64,000 nt of DNA, taken from Flavobacterium sp. UBA7665. Its GTDB lineage: Bacteria > Bacteroidota > Bacteroidia > Flavobacteriales > Flavobacteriaceae. The notes beneath the pieces are model-generated. The model saw only the letters and a program-made list of their open reading frames with translations. It was not told the DNA's origin and made no database searches. A program made the position numbers and the translations under genes. Positions 42,856-50,267 of this stretch are shown here, one piece after another. The stretch lies in assembly GCA_002483285.1 (NCBI GenBank), contig DLHP01000030.1, positions 137,261 to 201,260 of the forward strand. Reading direction: 5' to 3'. The first letter of the stretch is position 1. Each line of letters begins with the position of its first letter.

Positions 42856-43620
42856 ATGAAAAAATATGCAATCGCACTGGCTGCCTGCCTTGTATTTGTC
42901 GTTTCGCAGGCCCAGCTCAAACCAGTCGCTTATACTGATGCCGCCCAAAAACTCAACGGTGTTGCGGCCATTCCATCCAAATCACTCAAAAACAAACCGG
43001 GTATCCTGATCCTACCGGCCTGGAAAGGCATCGACAACCATGCCCGCGAATCGGCAACAGCACTAGCAGCTTTGGGATATTACGCCTTTGTAGCCGACAT
43101 TTACGGTGAAGGCAATTATCCTGCAAACACCGACGAAGCCGGCAAGCGTTCAGGCTATTACAAAAAACATTACGACCAATACCAGCACCGCATCCAACTG
43201 GCGCTCGACCAATTGATTAAAAGCGGGGCAAATCCCGATAAAATCGTGGTGATTGGCTACTGCTTTGGCGGAACCGGTGCACTCGAGGCCGTACGCGGAC
43301 AACTCGCCGTAAAAGGTGCCGTATCATTCCACGGCGGACTCGGACGCGATACCGCAAGACCCATTACGCCGTTTACAGCAAAAGTCCTGGTTTGCCATGG
43401 CGCCGACGACCCATTCGTACCCGAGCAGGACATTGTGGAATTGCGCAAGGAATTCAAGGCCGCCTATGCCGACTGGCAGATGGTTTATTACGCCGACGCG
43501 GTACACTCTTTTACCGACCCTGATGCGGGCAACAACCTCAAATCGGGTGCTGCCTACAACGACAATGCAGCCAAAAGGTCGTGGCAACATTTGCTGGTTT
43601 TCCTCAAGGAAGTTTTGTAA
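42856..43620 (+). CDS. Secreted dienelactone hydrolase family protein
   Basis: Start at 42856 (MKKYAIALAACLVFVVSQAQ), signal peptide of about 19 residues; 254 aa. Alpha/beta-hydrolase fold of the DLH family: the nucleophile is Cys in VIGYCFGGTGAL (about 133-144), the acid Asp in CHGADDPFVP (about 180-189) and the base His in DAVHSFTDP (about 214-222). The Cys-Asp-His triad is characteristic of DLH, unlike the serine triad of most esterases. Export to the periplasm is unusual for the chlorocatechol-type enzyme, so the substrate is probably another ester or lactone. Followed 32 nt later by DUF3667, perhaps co-transcribed. Confidence 0.82.
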   Translation: MKKYAIALAACLVFVVSQAQLKPVAYTDAAQKLNGVAAIPSKSLKNKPGILILPAWKGIDNHARESATALAALGYYAFVADIYGEGNYPANTDEAGKRSGYYKKHYDQYQHRIQLALDQLIKSGANPDKIVVIGYCFGGTGALEAVRGQLAVKGAVSFHGGLGRDTARPITPFTAKVLVCHGADDPFVPEQDIVELRKEFKAAYADWQMVYYADAVHSFTDPDAGNNLKSGAAYNDNAAKRSWQHLLVFLKEVL

Positions 43621-43652
43621 AATAAGTATATTTATCGCGGTAAAAATACTTT

Positions 43653-44741
43653 ATGAGCAAAAGCGCCTTACGAAAAGACAAGACCTGCCTCAACTGCCGA
43701 CATGTGGTTGAATTGCGGTATTGCCCAAATTGCGGACAGGAAAATACCGACAGCCGTAAAACCTTCCACCACCTGTTCATTCACTTTTTTGAGGATTTGA
43801 CACATTATGAGAATGCGTTCTGGCGTACCATCAGGAACCTGCTGTTCAAGCCTGCTGCGCTCACCAAAGAGTATCTTTCGGGAAAACGGCTGTCATACCT
43901 CGCACCGGTCAGGCTTTACATATTTATCAGTTTCCTGACGTTTTTTCTGTTTACGGTGATTCCGGATTCTGAAGATCACCTGATTAAAAGCAACCAAACC
44001 ACTTCGGTGAAAACGGTTGATAAAAATGGGAAGGAGAAAGACAGTATCATTTCGGTCAAAGAACTTAAGGTAAGCGAAATGGCTGCGGTTCTGGACACGC
44101 TGAACATGATCCAGGATTCGATTAAGGCAGACACCCACACCAATTTCAATTTAAAAGACACCGAGGGTAAAGATTTTATCCAGTTAGGGTACGATTCTGT
44201 ACGAGAACTCGATTCTGTACAAAAATTTGCGCCGCCATCCGAAAGGCTTAGTGACATTGAATATTGGTTCAGCAAAAAGTTCATTATTGTCAAGACCAAC
44301 AATACCAGAGAAGAGATTATAGAAAAGTTCAAGGAATCTTTCCTGCACAACCTGCCCAAAGTACTGTTCATTTATATGCCACTGTTTGCATTTTTCCTTT
44401 GGCTTTTCCACAGCAAGAAACGCTGGTATTATTTTGACCATGGCATCTTCACGTTGCACTATTTTTCCTTTCTGTTGCTGATCATTTTGCTGTTGTTCCT
44501 GGTGGATCTCTTGCTCGATTGGGACGCAAACTACTGGATTTTAGACAAGCTCAACCTGCTGATCCACTTCGTTGGTTTTGGCTGGATGTTCTACTATTTT
44601 TTCCCGGCGCACCATCGTTTTTATGGAGAATCACGCGCGGTTTCATTCGTCAAGAGCGTTGCGCTGTTCTGGATCAACTTTATTTTGCTCATGGTCATCA
44701 TGTCCCTGTTTGTCATTTACACCTTCATCAATATCCATTAA
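43653..44741 (+). CDS. DUF3667 membrane protein with N-terminal zinc ribbon (paralogue 1)
   Basis: 362 aa. N-terminal zinc ribbon CLNC...CPNCGQ (about 11-29), then DLTHYENAFWRTIRNLLFKPAALTKEYLSGKR (about 48-79), the DUF3667 core, and a first membrane segment at about 86-108. A charged periplasmic or cytoplasmic insertion (about 110-225) separates it from the last membrane segments (about 230-350, four). Function unknown. It precedes an M28 peptidase by 3 nt; a second DUF3667 in this window (58704) follows an M14 peptidase. Confidence 0.8.
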   Translation: MSKSALRKDKTCLNCRHVVELRYCPNCGQENTDSRKTFHHLFIHFFEDLTHYENAFWRTIRNLLFKPAALTKEYLSGKRLSYLAPVRLYIFISFLTFFLFTVIPDSEDHLIKSNQTTSVKTVDKNGKEKDSIISVKELKVSEMAAVLDTLNMIQDSIKADTHTNFNLKDTEGKDFIQLGYDSVRELDSVQKFAPPSERLSDIEYWFSKKFIIVKTNNTREEIIEKFKESFLHNLPKVLFIYMPLFAFFLWLFHSKKRWYYFDHGIFTLHYFSFLLLIILLLFLVDLLLDWDANYWILDKLNLLIHFVGFGWMFYYFFPAHHRFYGESRAVSFVKSVALFWINFILLMVIMSLFVIYTFINIH

Positions 44742-44744
44742 TTT

Positions 44745-45749
44745 ATGAAAAAAATATTTTTAATCGGTTTACTGTTCTTGGCCCTAAGTTGCGCAACCCA
44801 GAAAGATAGCGCGGCTGGCTTGGCCAAATACAGCAATGAGATTTCGATCGAAGCTCTAAAAACCAACCTTACCGTAATTGCTTCGGATGAAATGGAAGGA
44901 CGCGAAACCGGATCCGAAGGGCAAAAAAAAGCCGGTCGTTACCTCATTGAACAATACCGCCAACACGGAATCCCGTTCCCAGAAGGGGCTACAGACTATT
45001 ACCAAAAGGTTCCGGCAGCCTTCCTCAATGCCAAATACAAAGAGAACCTTCCCGATTCCGAAAACATTTGGGCGTTCATTGAAGGAACCGAAAAACCAAA
45101 CGAAATTGTCGTGGTTTCGGCGCATTATGACCATGTGGGTGTCAAGAACGGAGAAGTGTATAACGGTGCCGATGATGACGGTTCGGGCACTGTGGCCATA
45201 CTCGAAATCGCAAAAGCGTTCCAAAAAGCAAAAGCAGCGGGCCACGGACCCAAACGTTCGGTGCTCATTTTGCATGTGACCGGCGAAGAACACGGTTTGC
45301 ACGGCTCGCGCTATTACTCAGAAAACCCATTGTTTCCGCTGGCCAATACAGTTGGCGACGTGAACATTGACATGATTGGACGCCACGATGAGTTTCACAA
45401 TGACTCCAATTACATCTACCTGATCGGATCGGATTACCTGTCGAGCGATTTGCAGCAAATTTGCGTGGATGCCAATAAAGACCTCCAACTCACGCTCGAT
45501 TATAAATACAACGAACGGTCAGACCCAAATCGATTTTATTATCGGTCAGACCACTATAATTTCGCCAAGAACGGCATCCCATCGGTGTTTCTCTTTAGCG
45601 GAACCCACGCTGATTACCACCAACCCGGCGACGATGTAGAAAAAATCGAATTCGATGCGCTCACCAAACGAACCCGCTACGCCTTCGCAATTGCCTGGGA
45701 GCTCGCCAACCGCGACAAACGCCCCGTGGTAGACAAGGATGGGAAATAA
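44745..45749 (+). CDS. M28 family metallopeptidase, lipoprotein
   Basis: 334 aa aminopeptidase-type zinc enzyme. Lipobox FLALSCATQ puts the lipidated Cys at residue 16, so it is membrane-anchored in the periplasm. Metal ligands follow the M28 order: H in VSAHYDHVG (about 126-134), D in NGADDDGSG (about 140-148), the catalytic and ligand Glu pair in VTGEEHG (about 181-187), D in NIDMIGR (about 207-213), and a distal His in GTHADYHQPGDD (about 285-296). Released amino acids from peptides are the expected product. Spaced 3 nt from the DUF3667 gene; a terminator follows immediately. Confidence 0.88.
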   Translation: MKKIFLIGLLFLALSCATQKDSAAGLAKYSNEISIEALKTNLTVIASDEMEGRETGSEGQKKAGRYLIEQYRQHGIPFPEGATDYYQKVPAAFLNAKYKENLPDSENIWAFIEGTEKPNEIVVVSAHYDHVGVKNGEVYNGADDDGSGTVAILEIAKAFQKAKAAGHGPKRSVLILHVTGEEHGLHGSRYYSENPLFPLANTVGDVNIDMIGRHDEFHNDSNYIYLIGSDYLSSDLQQICVDANKDLQLTLDYKYNERSDPNRFYYRSDHYNFAKNGIPSVFLFSGTHADYHQPGDDVEKIEFDALTKRTRYAFAIAWELANRDKRPVVDKDGK

Positions 45750-45755
45750 ACGATA

Positions 45756-45783
45756 AAGCTCTGGGAAATCCCGGAGTTTTTTA
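45756..45783 (+). terminator. Terminator after the M28 peptidase gene
   Basis: CTCTGGGA (45759-45766) pairs with TCCCGGAG (45769-45776), one G-U pair, followed by TTTTTT. It separates the DUF3667-M28 unit from the ECF sigma unit whose promoter starts at 45784. Confidence 0.8.
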
Positions 45784-45816
45784 TTTTGTAACATTTCCCG
45801 ATTTCGCGTATCCAAA
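45784..45816 (+). promoter_or_regulatory. Putative ECF-sigma-dependent promoter (autoregulatory copy)
   Basis: TTTTGTAACATT (45784-45795), 12 nt, GTATCCAAA (45808-45816), 29 nt from the first base of GTATCC to the sigma ATG. The GTAAC block fits the AAC-containing -35 of ECF promoters and GTATCC the -10. The same two blocks with identical spacing recur at 46897-46929. Confidence 0.7.
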
Positions 45817-45836
45817 CGGCAACTCACAACAAACAG

Positions 45837-46310
45837 ATGGAATTCGACAGCATTTATAACACGTATTGGCAAAAGATCTACCGGGTTTGCTGCGGCTACC
45901 TGGGCGATCCCGATTGGGCTAAGGATGTGGCGCAGGACACGTTCATTGCGGTTTGGAACAACCTGGGCAATTTTCGCAACGAGGCATCGATAAGCACCTG
46001 GATTTACCGCATCGCCGTCAACAACTGCCTACGACAACTCGAGCGCAGCAAGCGACTGCCCAAAAGCGAGGTTCCCGAGCAACTCTCGGAAAATCAGGAA
46101 CAGCCGATCGACGGAAAAATCGCTTTCCTGTACGCGTGTATCGGCGAGCTTAAGGAAATCGACCGCATCGTGATTTCGCTCGAACTCGAAGATATCAAAC
46201 AGGCCGAAATCGCGTCGATTGTAGGGATTTCAGAAGCGAATGTTAGAGTCAGGATCCATCGCATCAAGGAAAAATTAACCGAAAAATTCAAACGCTATGA
46301 CGGAGATTAA
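45837..46310 (+). CDS. ECF-type RNA polymerase sigma factor
   Basis: 157 aa with the two-domain ECF layout and no sigma-1 or sigma-3. Sigma-2 (about 5-70): FDSIYNTYWQKIYRVCCGYLGDPDWAKDVAQDTFIAVW and ASISTWIYRIAVNNCLRQL. Sigma-4 (about 98-152): helix-turn-helix QAEIASIVGISEANVRVRIHRIKEKL. Directs polymerase to -35/-10 motifs distinct from TTTG/TAnnTTTG. The downstream gene overlaps by 14 nt and encodes a membrane protein that probably acts as anti-sigma factor. The promoter upstream matches the promoter of the hydrolase gene downstream, so autoregulation and control of 46947 are likely. Confidence 0.9.
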   Translation: MEFDSIYNTYWQKIYRVCCGYLGDPDWAKDVAQDTFIAVWNNLGNFRNEASISTWIYRIAVNNCLRQLERSKRLPKSEVPEQLSENQEQPIDGKIAFLYACIGELKEIDRIVISLELEDIKQAEIASIVGISEANVRVRIHRIKEKLTEKFKRYDGD

Positions 46311-46893
46311 TTTTAACGAAATCTGGCAAAGCCAAGAAACAAGACCAACGATAAACGCAGACGCGATTGCCGCCAAAGCCAAAGGTGTCAAACGAAGCGT
46401 CATGCTCAAAATCGTGCTCGGGAATGCGCTATTGCTGGCTACTATGGCTTTCATCATTTGGGTGATTGTCTATTTTGAGCCCAAAATGATCACGACCAAA
46501 ATCGGCGCATTGATTATAGTGGCCGGATTGATGATGCAGATTATCGCTTCCTCAAAGCTGATTCCGCTGTTGCGAAAAAACGACGCGGCGCAAAACCATT
46601 CGGATTATTTGCAGCAATTGCTCCTGCTCAAAAAGAAACAGGCGTTCCTGGAAACTACGGTGATGTCGCTGTATTTTATTCTGCTCGGCATCGGTTTGGG
46701 ACTGTACATGATAGAATACGCGATGTTGCTCTCGGTGGCGAACCGCTGGCTTTACTGCGGCCTCACCTTTCTTTGGATGGCATTCGCCTGGTTTTACCTG
46801 CGGCCCAGAACCATCAAAAAACAAAGACAAAAACTCGATGATGCTATCGCCCAATTGGAGCGCCTCGAAAAGCAATTGAACGAAAAAGAATAA
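46297..46893 (+). CDS. Membrane protein, likely anti-sigma partner
   Basis: 198 aa. A short cytoplasmic N-terminus (about 1-35, MTEINFNEIWQSQETRP) precedes hydrophobic segments at about 37-58, 68-88, 123-142 and 146-162, and a charged coiled-coil-like tail (KKQRQKLDDAIAQLERLEKQL). Not a recognised FecR or zinc-anti-sigma domain. The assignment rests on its position: it overlaps the sigma gene by 14 nt, as most ECF anti-sigma genes do, and has a soluble N-terminus followed by membrane helices. What it senses is unknown. Confidence 0.6.
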   Translation: MTEINFNEIWQSQETRPTINADAIAAKAKGVKRSVMLKIVLGNALLLATMAFIIWVIVYFEPKMITTKIGALIIVAGLMMQIIASSKLIPLLRKNDAAQNHSDYLQQLLLLKKKQAFLETTVMSLYFILLGIGLGLYMIEYAMLLSVANRWLYCGLTFLWMAFAWFYLRPRTIKKQRQKLDDAIAQLERLEKQLNEKE

Positions 46894-46896
46894 TTG

Positions 46897-46929
46897 TTTT
46901 GTAACATTGTCGCTGTTGCAGTATCCAAA
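46897..46929 (+). promoter_or_regulatory. Putative ECF-sigma-dependent promoter of the alpha/beta hydrolase
   Basis: TTTTGTAACATT (46897-46908), 12 nt, GTATCCAAA (46921-46929), 26 nt from GTATCC to the ATG at 46947. The two blocks are identical to those at 45784-45816, while the spacer sequences differ. Confidence 0.7.
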
Positions 46930-46946
46930 AACGAAAAATCAAAACC

Positions 46947-47876
46947 ATGACAAAAAAAATGACACTCCTTTTCGCCATGCTGCTCCTCGCTTCAAGCGGA
47001 ATCGCACAAGAACTGTACAGCAAGGCTTTCGGAAATCCAAAAGACAAACCCATCGTTTTCCTGCACGGCGGGCCAGGCTACAACTGCGCCGCGTTTGAGG
47101 TCACCACGGCACAAGCGTTGGCAGACCGCGGATTTTACGTGATTGTTTACGACCGACGCGGCGAAGGACGCTCGAAAGACACGAGCGCGCAATTCAATTT
47201 CGAGCAAACATTCACCGACCTGAATGCCCTCCTCGAGCAATACCATATCAAAAAAGCCAATCTGATTGGGCACAGCTTTGGCGGGATTGTCGCCGTTTTG
47301 TTTGCAGAAAAAAATCCCGATAAGATCGCATCGATCGAATTGGTGGGCGCGCCGGTATCTTTGCAGGAAACGTTCAAAACCATTTTGCGTTCGTGCCGGA
47401 AAATCTACACTGAGAAAAATGATTCGGTCAATCTCAATTACATTGACATGATTGAAAAGATGGACCCGACATCGGTAGAATATTACGCGTATTCGTTTGG
47501 TCATGCTATGCAGAACGGTTTCTATTCGCCTAAAAAAATGTCAGCCGAAGCGCAAGCGATTTACACCTCCGCAGCGCAAAACCCCAGCTTTGCCTTGTCT
47601 AGGGAAATGACACGCGAAGCACCAGCGGGTTTCCTAAAAAATGAAAACTACACTTCGATTGACCTCACCAAAAACCTGCAAAAACTTGTGGCGGGCAAAA
47701 TGAAAATCTATGGCGTTTACGGAAAAGACGACGGATTGTATTCGCCCGAGCAACTTGCGCAATTGCAGCAAATCCTCGGCAACGCCAATGTGAAATATTG
47801 GGAAGACGCATCGCACAATGTCTTCATCGACCAGCAAAAAAGTTTCCTCGATTTCTTCTCCACCACCTTCAATTAA
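46947..47876 (+). CDS. Secreted alpha/beta hydrolase (prolyl-iminopeptidase-like)
   Basis: 309 aa with a signal peptide (MTKKMTLLFAMLLLASSGIAQ). Oxyanion-hole block VFLHGGPGYN (about 37-46) is typical of proline iminopeptidases (S33 family). The nucleophile elbow is LIGHSFGGIVA (Ser at about 110), the acid Asp in GKDDGLYSPE (about 258-267) and the base His in EDASHNVFID (about 287-296). Located in the periplasm. The preceding ECF-type promoter makes it a likely target of the sigma factor at 45837. Substrate unknown; peptide or small ester. Confidence 0.8.
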   Translation: MTKKMTLLFAMLLLASSGIAQELYSKAFGNPKDKPIVFLHGGPGYNCAAFEVTTAQALADRGFYVIVYDRRGEGRSKDTSAQFNFEQTFTDLNALLEQYHIKKANLIGHSFGGIVAVLFAEKNPDKIASIELVGAPVSLQETFKTILRSCRKIYTEKNDSVNLNYIDMIEKMDPTSVEYYAYSFGHAMQNGFYSPKKMSAEAQAIYTSAAQNPSFALSREMTREAPAGFLKNENYTSIDLTKNLQKLVAGKMKIYGVYGKDDGLYSPEQLAQLQQILGNANVKYWEDASHNVFIDQQKSFLDFFSTTFN

Positions 47877-47928
47877 GCCTAAATAATAAATTATCAGTAA
47901 CTTAACACTAAATTCACTTTTCCCGCGT

Positions 47929-47949
47929 TTGTAAAAGATACTTTTACAA
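47929..47949. repeat. Perfect 21-bp palindrome
   Basis: TTGTAAAAG (47929-47937), ATA, CTTTTACAA (47941-47949): nine perfect base pairs with a 3-nt centre. Lies in a 232-nt gap after the hydrolase gene. It could be an operator or a tight hairpin; a terminator lies about 40 nt further. Confidence 0.5.
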
Positions 47950-47984
47950 CGTTTAGTTTAGATTACATTGAATGAGTTAGTACT

Positions 47985-48018
47985 AAAGGCTTACGTGTCG
48001 TGACGTAAGCCTTTTTTA
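47985..48018 (+). terminator. Strong terminator, plus strand
   Basis: AAGGCTTACGT (47986-47996) pairs with ACGTAAGCCTT (48003-48013), followed by TTTTTT. It lies 110 nt beyond the hydrolase stop, so the transcript has a long 3' tail, or a small RNA starts between them. Confidence 0.85.
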
Positions 48019-48061
48019 TTTAAAAATTTGGAAAGGCGATGTCGGAGGAATGAATCGTCCA

Positions 48062-48096
48062 AAAATAAAAAAGCCTCAGATTTCTCTAAGGCTTTT
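48062..48096 (-). terminator. Terminator of the tRNA-His transcript
   Basis: Minus strand AAAAGCCTTAGA pairs with TCTGAGGCTTTT (one mismatch) and is followed by a T-run; 12 nt beyond the tRNA 3' end. Confidence 0.8.
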
Positions 48097-48108
48097 GTGG
48101 TCTTAATG

Positions 48109-48183
48109 GGTGGCTGACCGGGTTCGAACCGGCGACCCTCGGCACCACAAACCGATACTCTAACCAGCTGAGCTACAACCACC
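48109..48183 (-). tRNA. tRNA-His (anticodon GTG)
   Basis: Full cloverleaf on the minus strand. The acceptor arm starts GGTGGTTG, including the encoded G-1 that pairs with C73, a hallmark of tRNA-His. D arm TAGCTCAGCTGGTTAGA, anticodon stem TCGGT/GCCGA with loop TTGTGGT (GTG anticodon), T arm CCGGTTCGAACCCGG. CCA is not encoded. It has its own promoter (48198-48228) and terminator (48062-48096). Confidence 0.95.
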
Positions 48184-48197
48184 ATTTTTAACGAGGG

Positions 48198-48228
48198 CAA
48201 ATGTATTGCAAAAGTTTTATTATACAAA
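48198..48228 (-). promoter_or_regulatory. Sigma-A promoter of tRNA-His
   Basis: Minus strand TTTG (48225-48228), 19 nt, TACATTTG (48198-48205): both boxes exact and spacing ideal. The best promoter in the window; it supports use of this consensus for the other calls. Confidence 0.8.
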
Positions 48229-48244
48229 GAAATATTTCAAAAAA

Positions 48245-48961
48245 TTAAATCAAATCCCCTAACCGATTGACCGCCAAATGCCTTTCTGCAGTGAAGCCTT
48301 CAGCGTAATCGGTACCGATGAGCCGACCCAAATCCTGCGCGCGGTAATTGAGACTTTCGAGGAAGTTTTTGGTCGCGATTGGTGTTTCGGGTTCGGTCGA
48401 ATTTGGATCATAAAATTGGGAGCTGTACGCAAGAATCGCTTCTACCCTTTTTTCGTTGTAACCGCTGATGTCTACCACAAAGTCGGGTGTAAGATTCTTC
48501 CATTGCATATAGTGATAAACGGTTTTCGGACGCCATTGTCGCTGGTCTTGACCGTCGTATTGCGTCACGATTTTAACAAGTCCCGACAAAAAACAAGCAT
48601 CCGATACCAATTTGCTGCCTTTGCCATGATCTATGTGGCGGTCATCTATCGCATTGCAGAGCACGATATCGGGTTGGTATTTGCGGATCATGCGAATGAC
48701 GGCCAGCTGGTGTTCTTCGTCATTGACGAAAAACCCGTCGCGCATATTGAGGTTTTCGCGTACCGAGACGCCCAAAATTTCTGCCGCCGCGGCCGCTTCT
48801 CTATCCCTGATTTCGGCCGACCCGCGCGAACCCAATTCACCACGCGTCAAATCGACGATGCCTACTTTTTTTCCGAGTGCGATTTCTTTGGCGATGGTGC
48901 CGCCGCAACCCAGTTCTACATCATCGGGGTGTGCGCCAAAAGCTAATATGTCTAATTTCAT
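48245..48961 (-). CDS. bshB1: Bacillithiol biosynthesis deacetylase BshB1
   Basis: Zinc-dependent deacetylase of GlcNAc-malate to GlcN-malate, the second step of bacillithiol synthesis; cytoplasmic. Start at 48961 (MKLDILAFGAHPDDVEL), giving 238 aa; the nine codons upstream are discarded. LmbE/PIG-L zinc motif AHPDDVE (10-16), LTRGELGSRGS (about 38-48) and AIDDRHIDHGKGSKLV (about 104-119) with the third ligand His. LmbE family proteins also include mycothiol and lincomycin enzymes, but sequence pattern and phylum favour BshB1. bshA and bshC are not in the window. Confidence 0.88.
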   Translation of the reverse strand: MKLDILAFGAHPDDVELGCGGTIAKEIALGKKVGIVDLTRGELGSRGSAEIRDREAAAAAEILGVSVRENLNMRDGFFVNDEEHQLAVIRMIRKYQPDIVLCNAIDDRHIDHGKGSKLVSDACFLSGLVKIVTQYDGQDQRQWRPKTVYHYMQWKNLTPDFVVDISGYNEKRVEAILAYSSQFYDPNSTEPETPIATKNFLESLNYRAQDLGRLIGTDYAEGFTAERHLAVNRLGDLI

Positions 48962-48996
48962 GTTTTGTGTGTTTATAATGTCCTGCAATTTAGGAG

Positions 48997-49026
48997 CAAA
49001 GGAATTAAAGTTTTACGATTAACAAA
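48997..49026 (-). promoter_or_regulatory. Candidate promoter of bshB1
   Basis: Minus strand TTTG (49023-49026), 18 nt, TTCCTTTG (48997-49004), one base from the -7 consensus. Start codon 35 nt downstream. Confidence 0.5.
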
Positions 49027-49084
49027 ATAGGCAGATTTTTCCTTCGGTCAGTTCGCTCGGGTCTGTAATCAAATATCATCATTG

Positions 49085-49185
49085 TTTAATAGGGATTACA
49101 CCGGCCCCTTCCCTGAAGGTAAAGTACAATTTTTTTAAAAACCGCCCTTACAGAAAAACTATACATTTTACCCTAAGGATTTATT
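49085..49185. repeat. Diverged copy 3 of the dispersed intergenic element
   Basis: Shares TTTAATAGGGATnAC...GGCCCCTTCCCTGAAGG with the core of copies 1 and 2 (17404, 26062), including a hairpin CCTTC-CCT-GAAGG (about 49108-49120). Beyond about 49125 similarity is weak. Lies in the gap between menF and bshB1, again upstream of a minus-strand gene. Confidence 0.5.
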
Positions 49186-49194
49186 ACAATTTTT

Positions 49195-50256
49195 TTACGC
49201 CAAAATATGCTTCATCGTCAGCGATTTGTTTACGGTTTCCTGCCATTCGTTTTCAGGATCACTGTCTTTGGTGATGCCGCCGCCAACGTACAAAATCGCT
49301 TCGTTTTGCTTGATTTGGAGGCACCGCAAATTTACATATAAATCGGTGGTGTTGGCGTTCGTGGTAAAATCTATATTGAACTCGCCCAGGAATCCGCTGT
49401 AGCATTCGCGGTCGTAACCCTCGTTCTCAAGCAGGAATTGGCGCGCGGGTTCTTTAGGAAAACCACAGACCGCAGGCGTTGGATGCAGGATTTCAATCAT
49501 TTCCTTCAACCCTGCCCCAGCCTTTAATTTGCCTTGTATATCGGTTTTAATGTGCATCACATTACCCGCGCGCATCGTATACGGCTCAGAAATCTTGAGG
49601 CTCGTGGATTGACCTTGCAGGCTATCGACGATAAAATCGGTCACGAATTGCTGCTCGGCCTTTTCCTTGTCACCCCAAATGATTTGGTTTTCGTGGAAAG
49701 GCTGCGTTCCGGCGACTGCCATCGTTTGAAATCCGCCTGGATTCATCCGCAGCAATTGCTCTGAAAATCCCCCCAGCCACAACCCTACTTTGGGATGGAA
49801 AAAGCAATAGGTGAACGCCGACGGATAAGATTCGAACAGTTTTTTCAAAACAATTCTTAAATCAAACTGTTGGAGTTTTACGATTTCTGTACGCGACAAA
49901 ACGACTTTTTCAAAATCGCCCGCACCGATGGCTTGAATCGCACGATTCACAAGGGCTTTGTAGTCTTCTTTAGAAATTCCGCTTTGCGAATCCAGCGGCG
50001 TTTGATGGTTGTAGACGGTTGCTTCGGGTTGGAAACTTTCGATCAAAACCTCCGATTCACTTGCGGGAATAAGCACTATTCTGTTCCCTGAAAACGGGGC
50101 GAAAACAAACCCGGATTCCTTAAAATCAGCAACATAATGCAACCGATTATCACATTGGAACAGCCCGATGAGCTGGTCGGCATTGGGTTTATTGTATACC
50201 GCAAACGGCAATCCGGCTTTGAAATGTTGCTGGGCTTTAATTATCAGTGGATTCAT
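49195..50256 (-). CDS. menF: Isochorismate synthase
   Basis: Converts chorismate to isochorismate, entry to menaquinone synthesis; cytoplasmic, Mg-dependent. Start at 50256 (MNPLIIKAQQHFKAGL) gives 353 aa and leaves an 11-nt gap to the thioesterase gene; a start at 50316 would overlap that gene. Chorismate-binding signatures: FEKVVLSRTE (about 114-123), GTQPF (about 183-187), EILHPTPAVCGFPKE (about 253-267) and ENEGYDRECYSGFLGEF (about 275-291), which binds Mg and chorismate. The product could also feed catechol siderophore synthesis (EntC), but no such genes are nearby. Menaquinone is the respiratory quinone of this family, hence menF. Confidence 0.85.
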   Translation of the reverse strand: MNPLIIKAQQHFKAGLPFAVYNKPNADQLIGLFQCDNRLHYVADFKESGFVFAPFSGNRIVLIPASESEVLIESFQPEATVYNHQTPLDSQSGISKEDYKALVNRAIQAIGAGDFEKVVLSRTEIVKLQQFDLRIVLKKLFESYPSAFTYCFFHPKVGLWLGGFSEQLLRMNPGGFQTMAVAGTQPFHENQIIWGDKEKAEQQFVTDFIVDSLQGQSTSLKISEPYTMRAGNVMHIKTDIQGKLKAGAGLKEMIEILHPTPAVCGFPKEPARQFLLENEGYDRECYSGFLGEFNIDFTTNANTTDLYVNLRCLQIKQNEAILYVGGGITKDSDPENEWQETVNKSLTMKHILA

Positions 50257-50267
50257 AAATCGGGATA

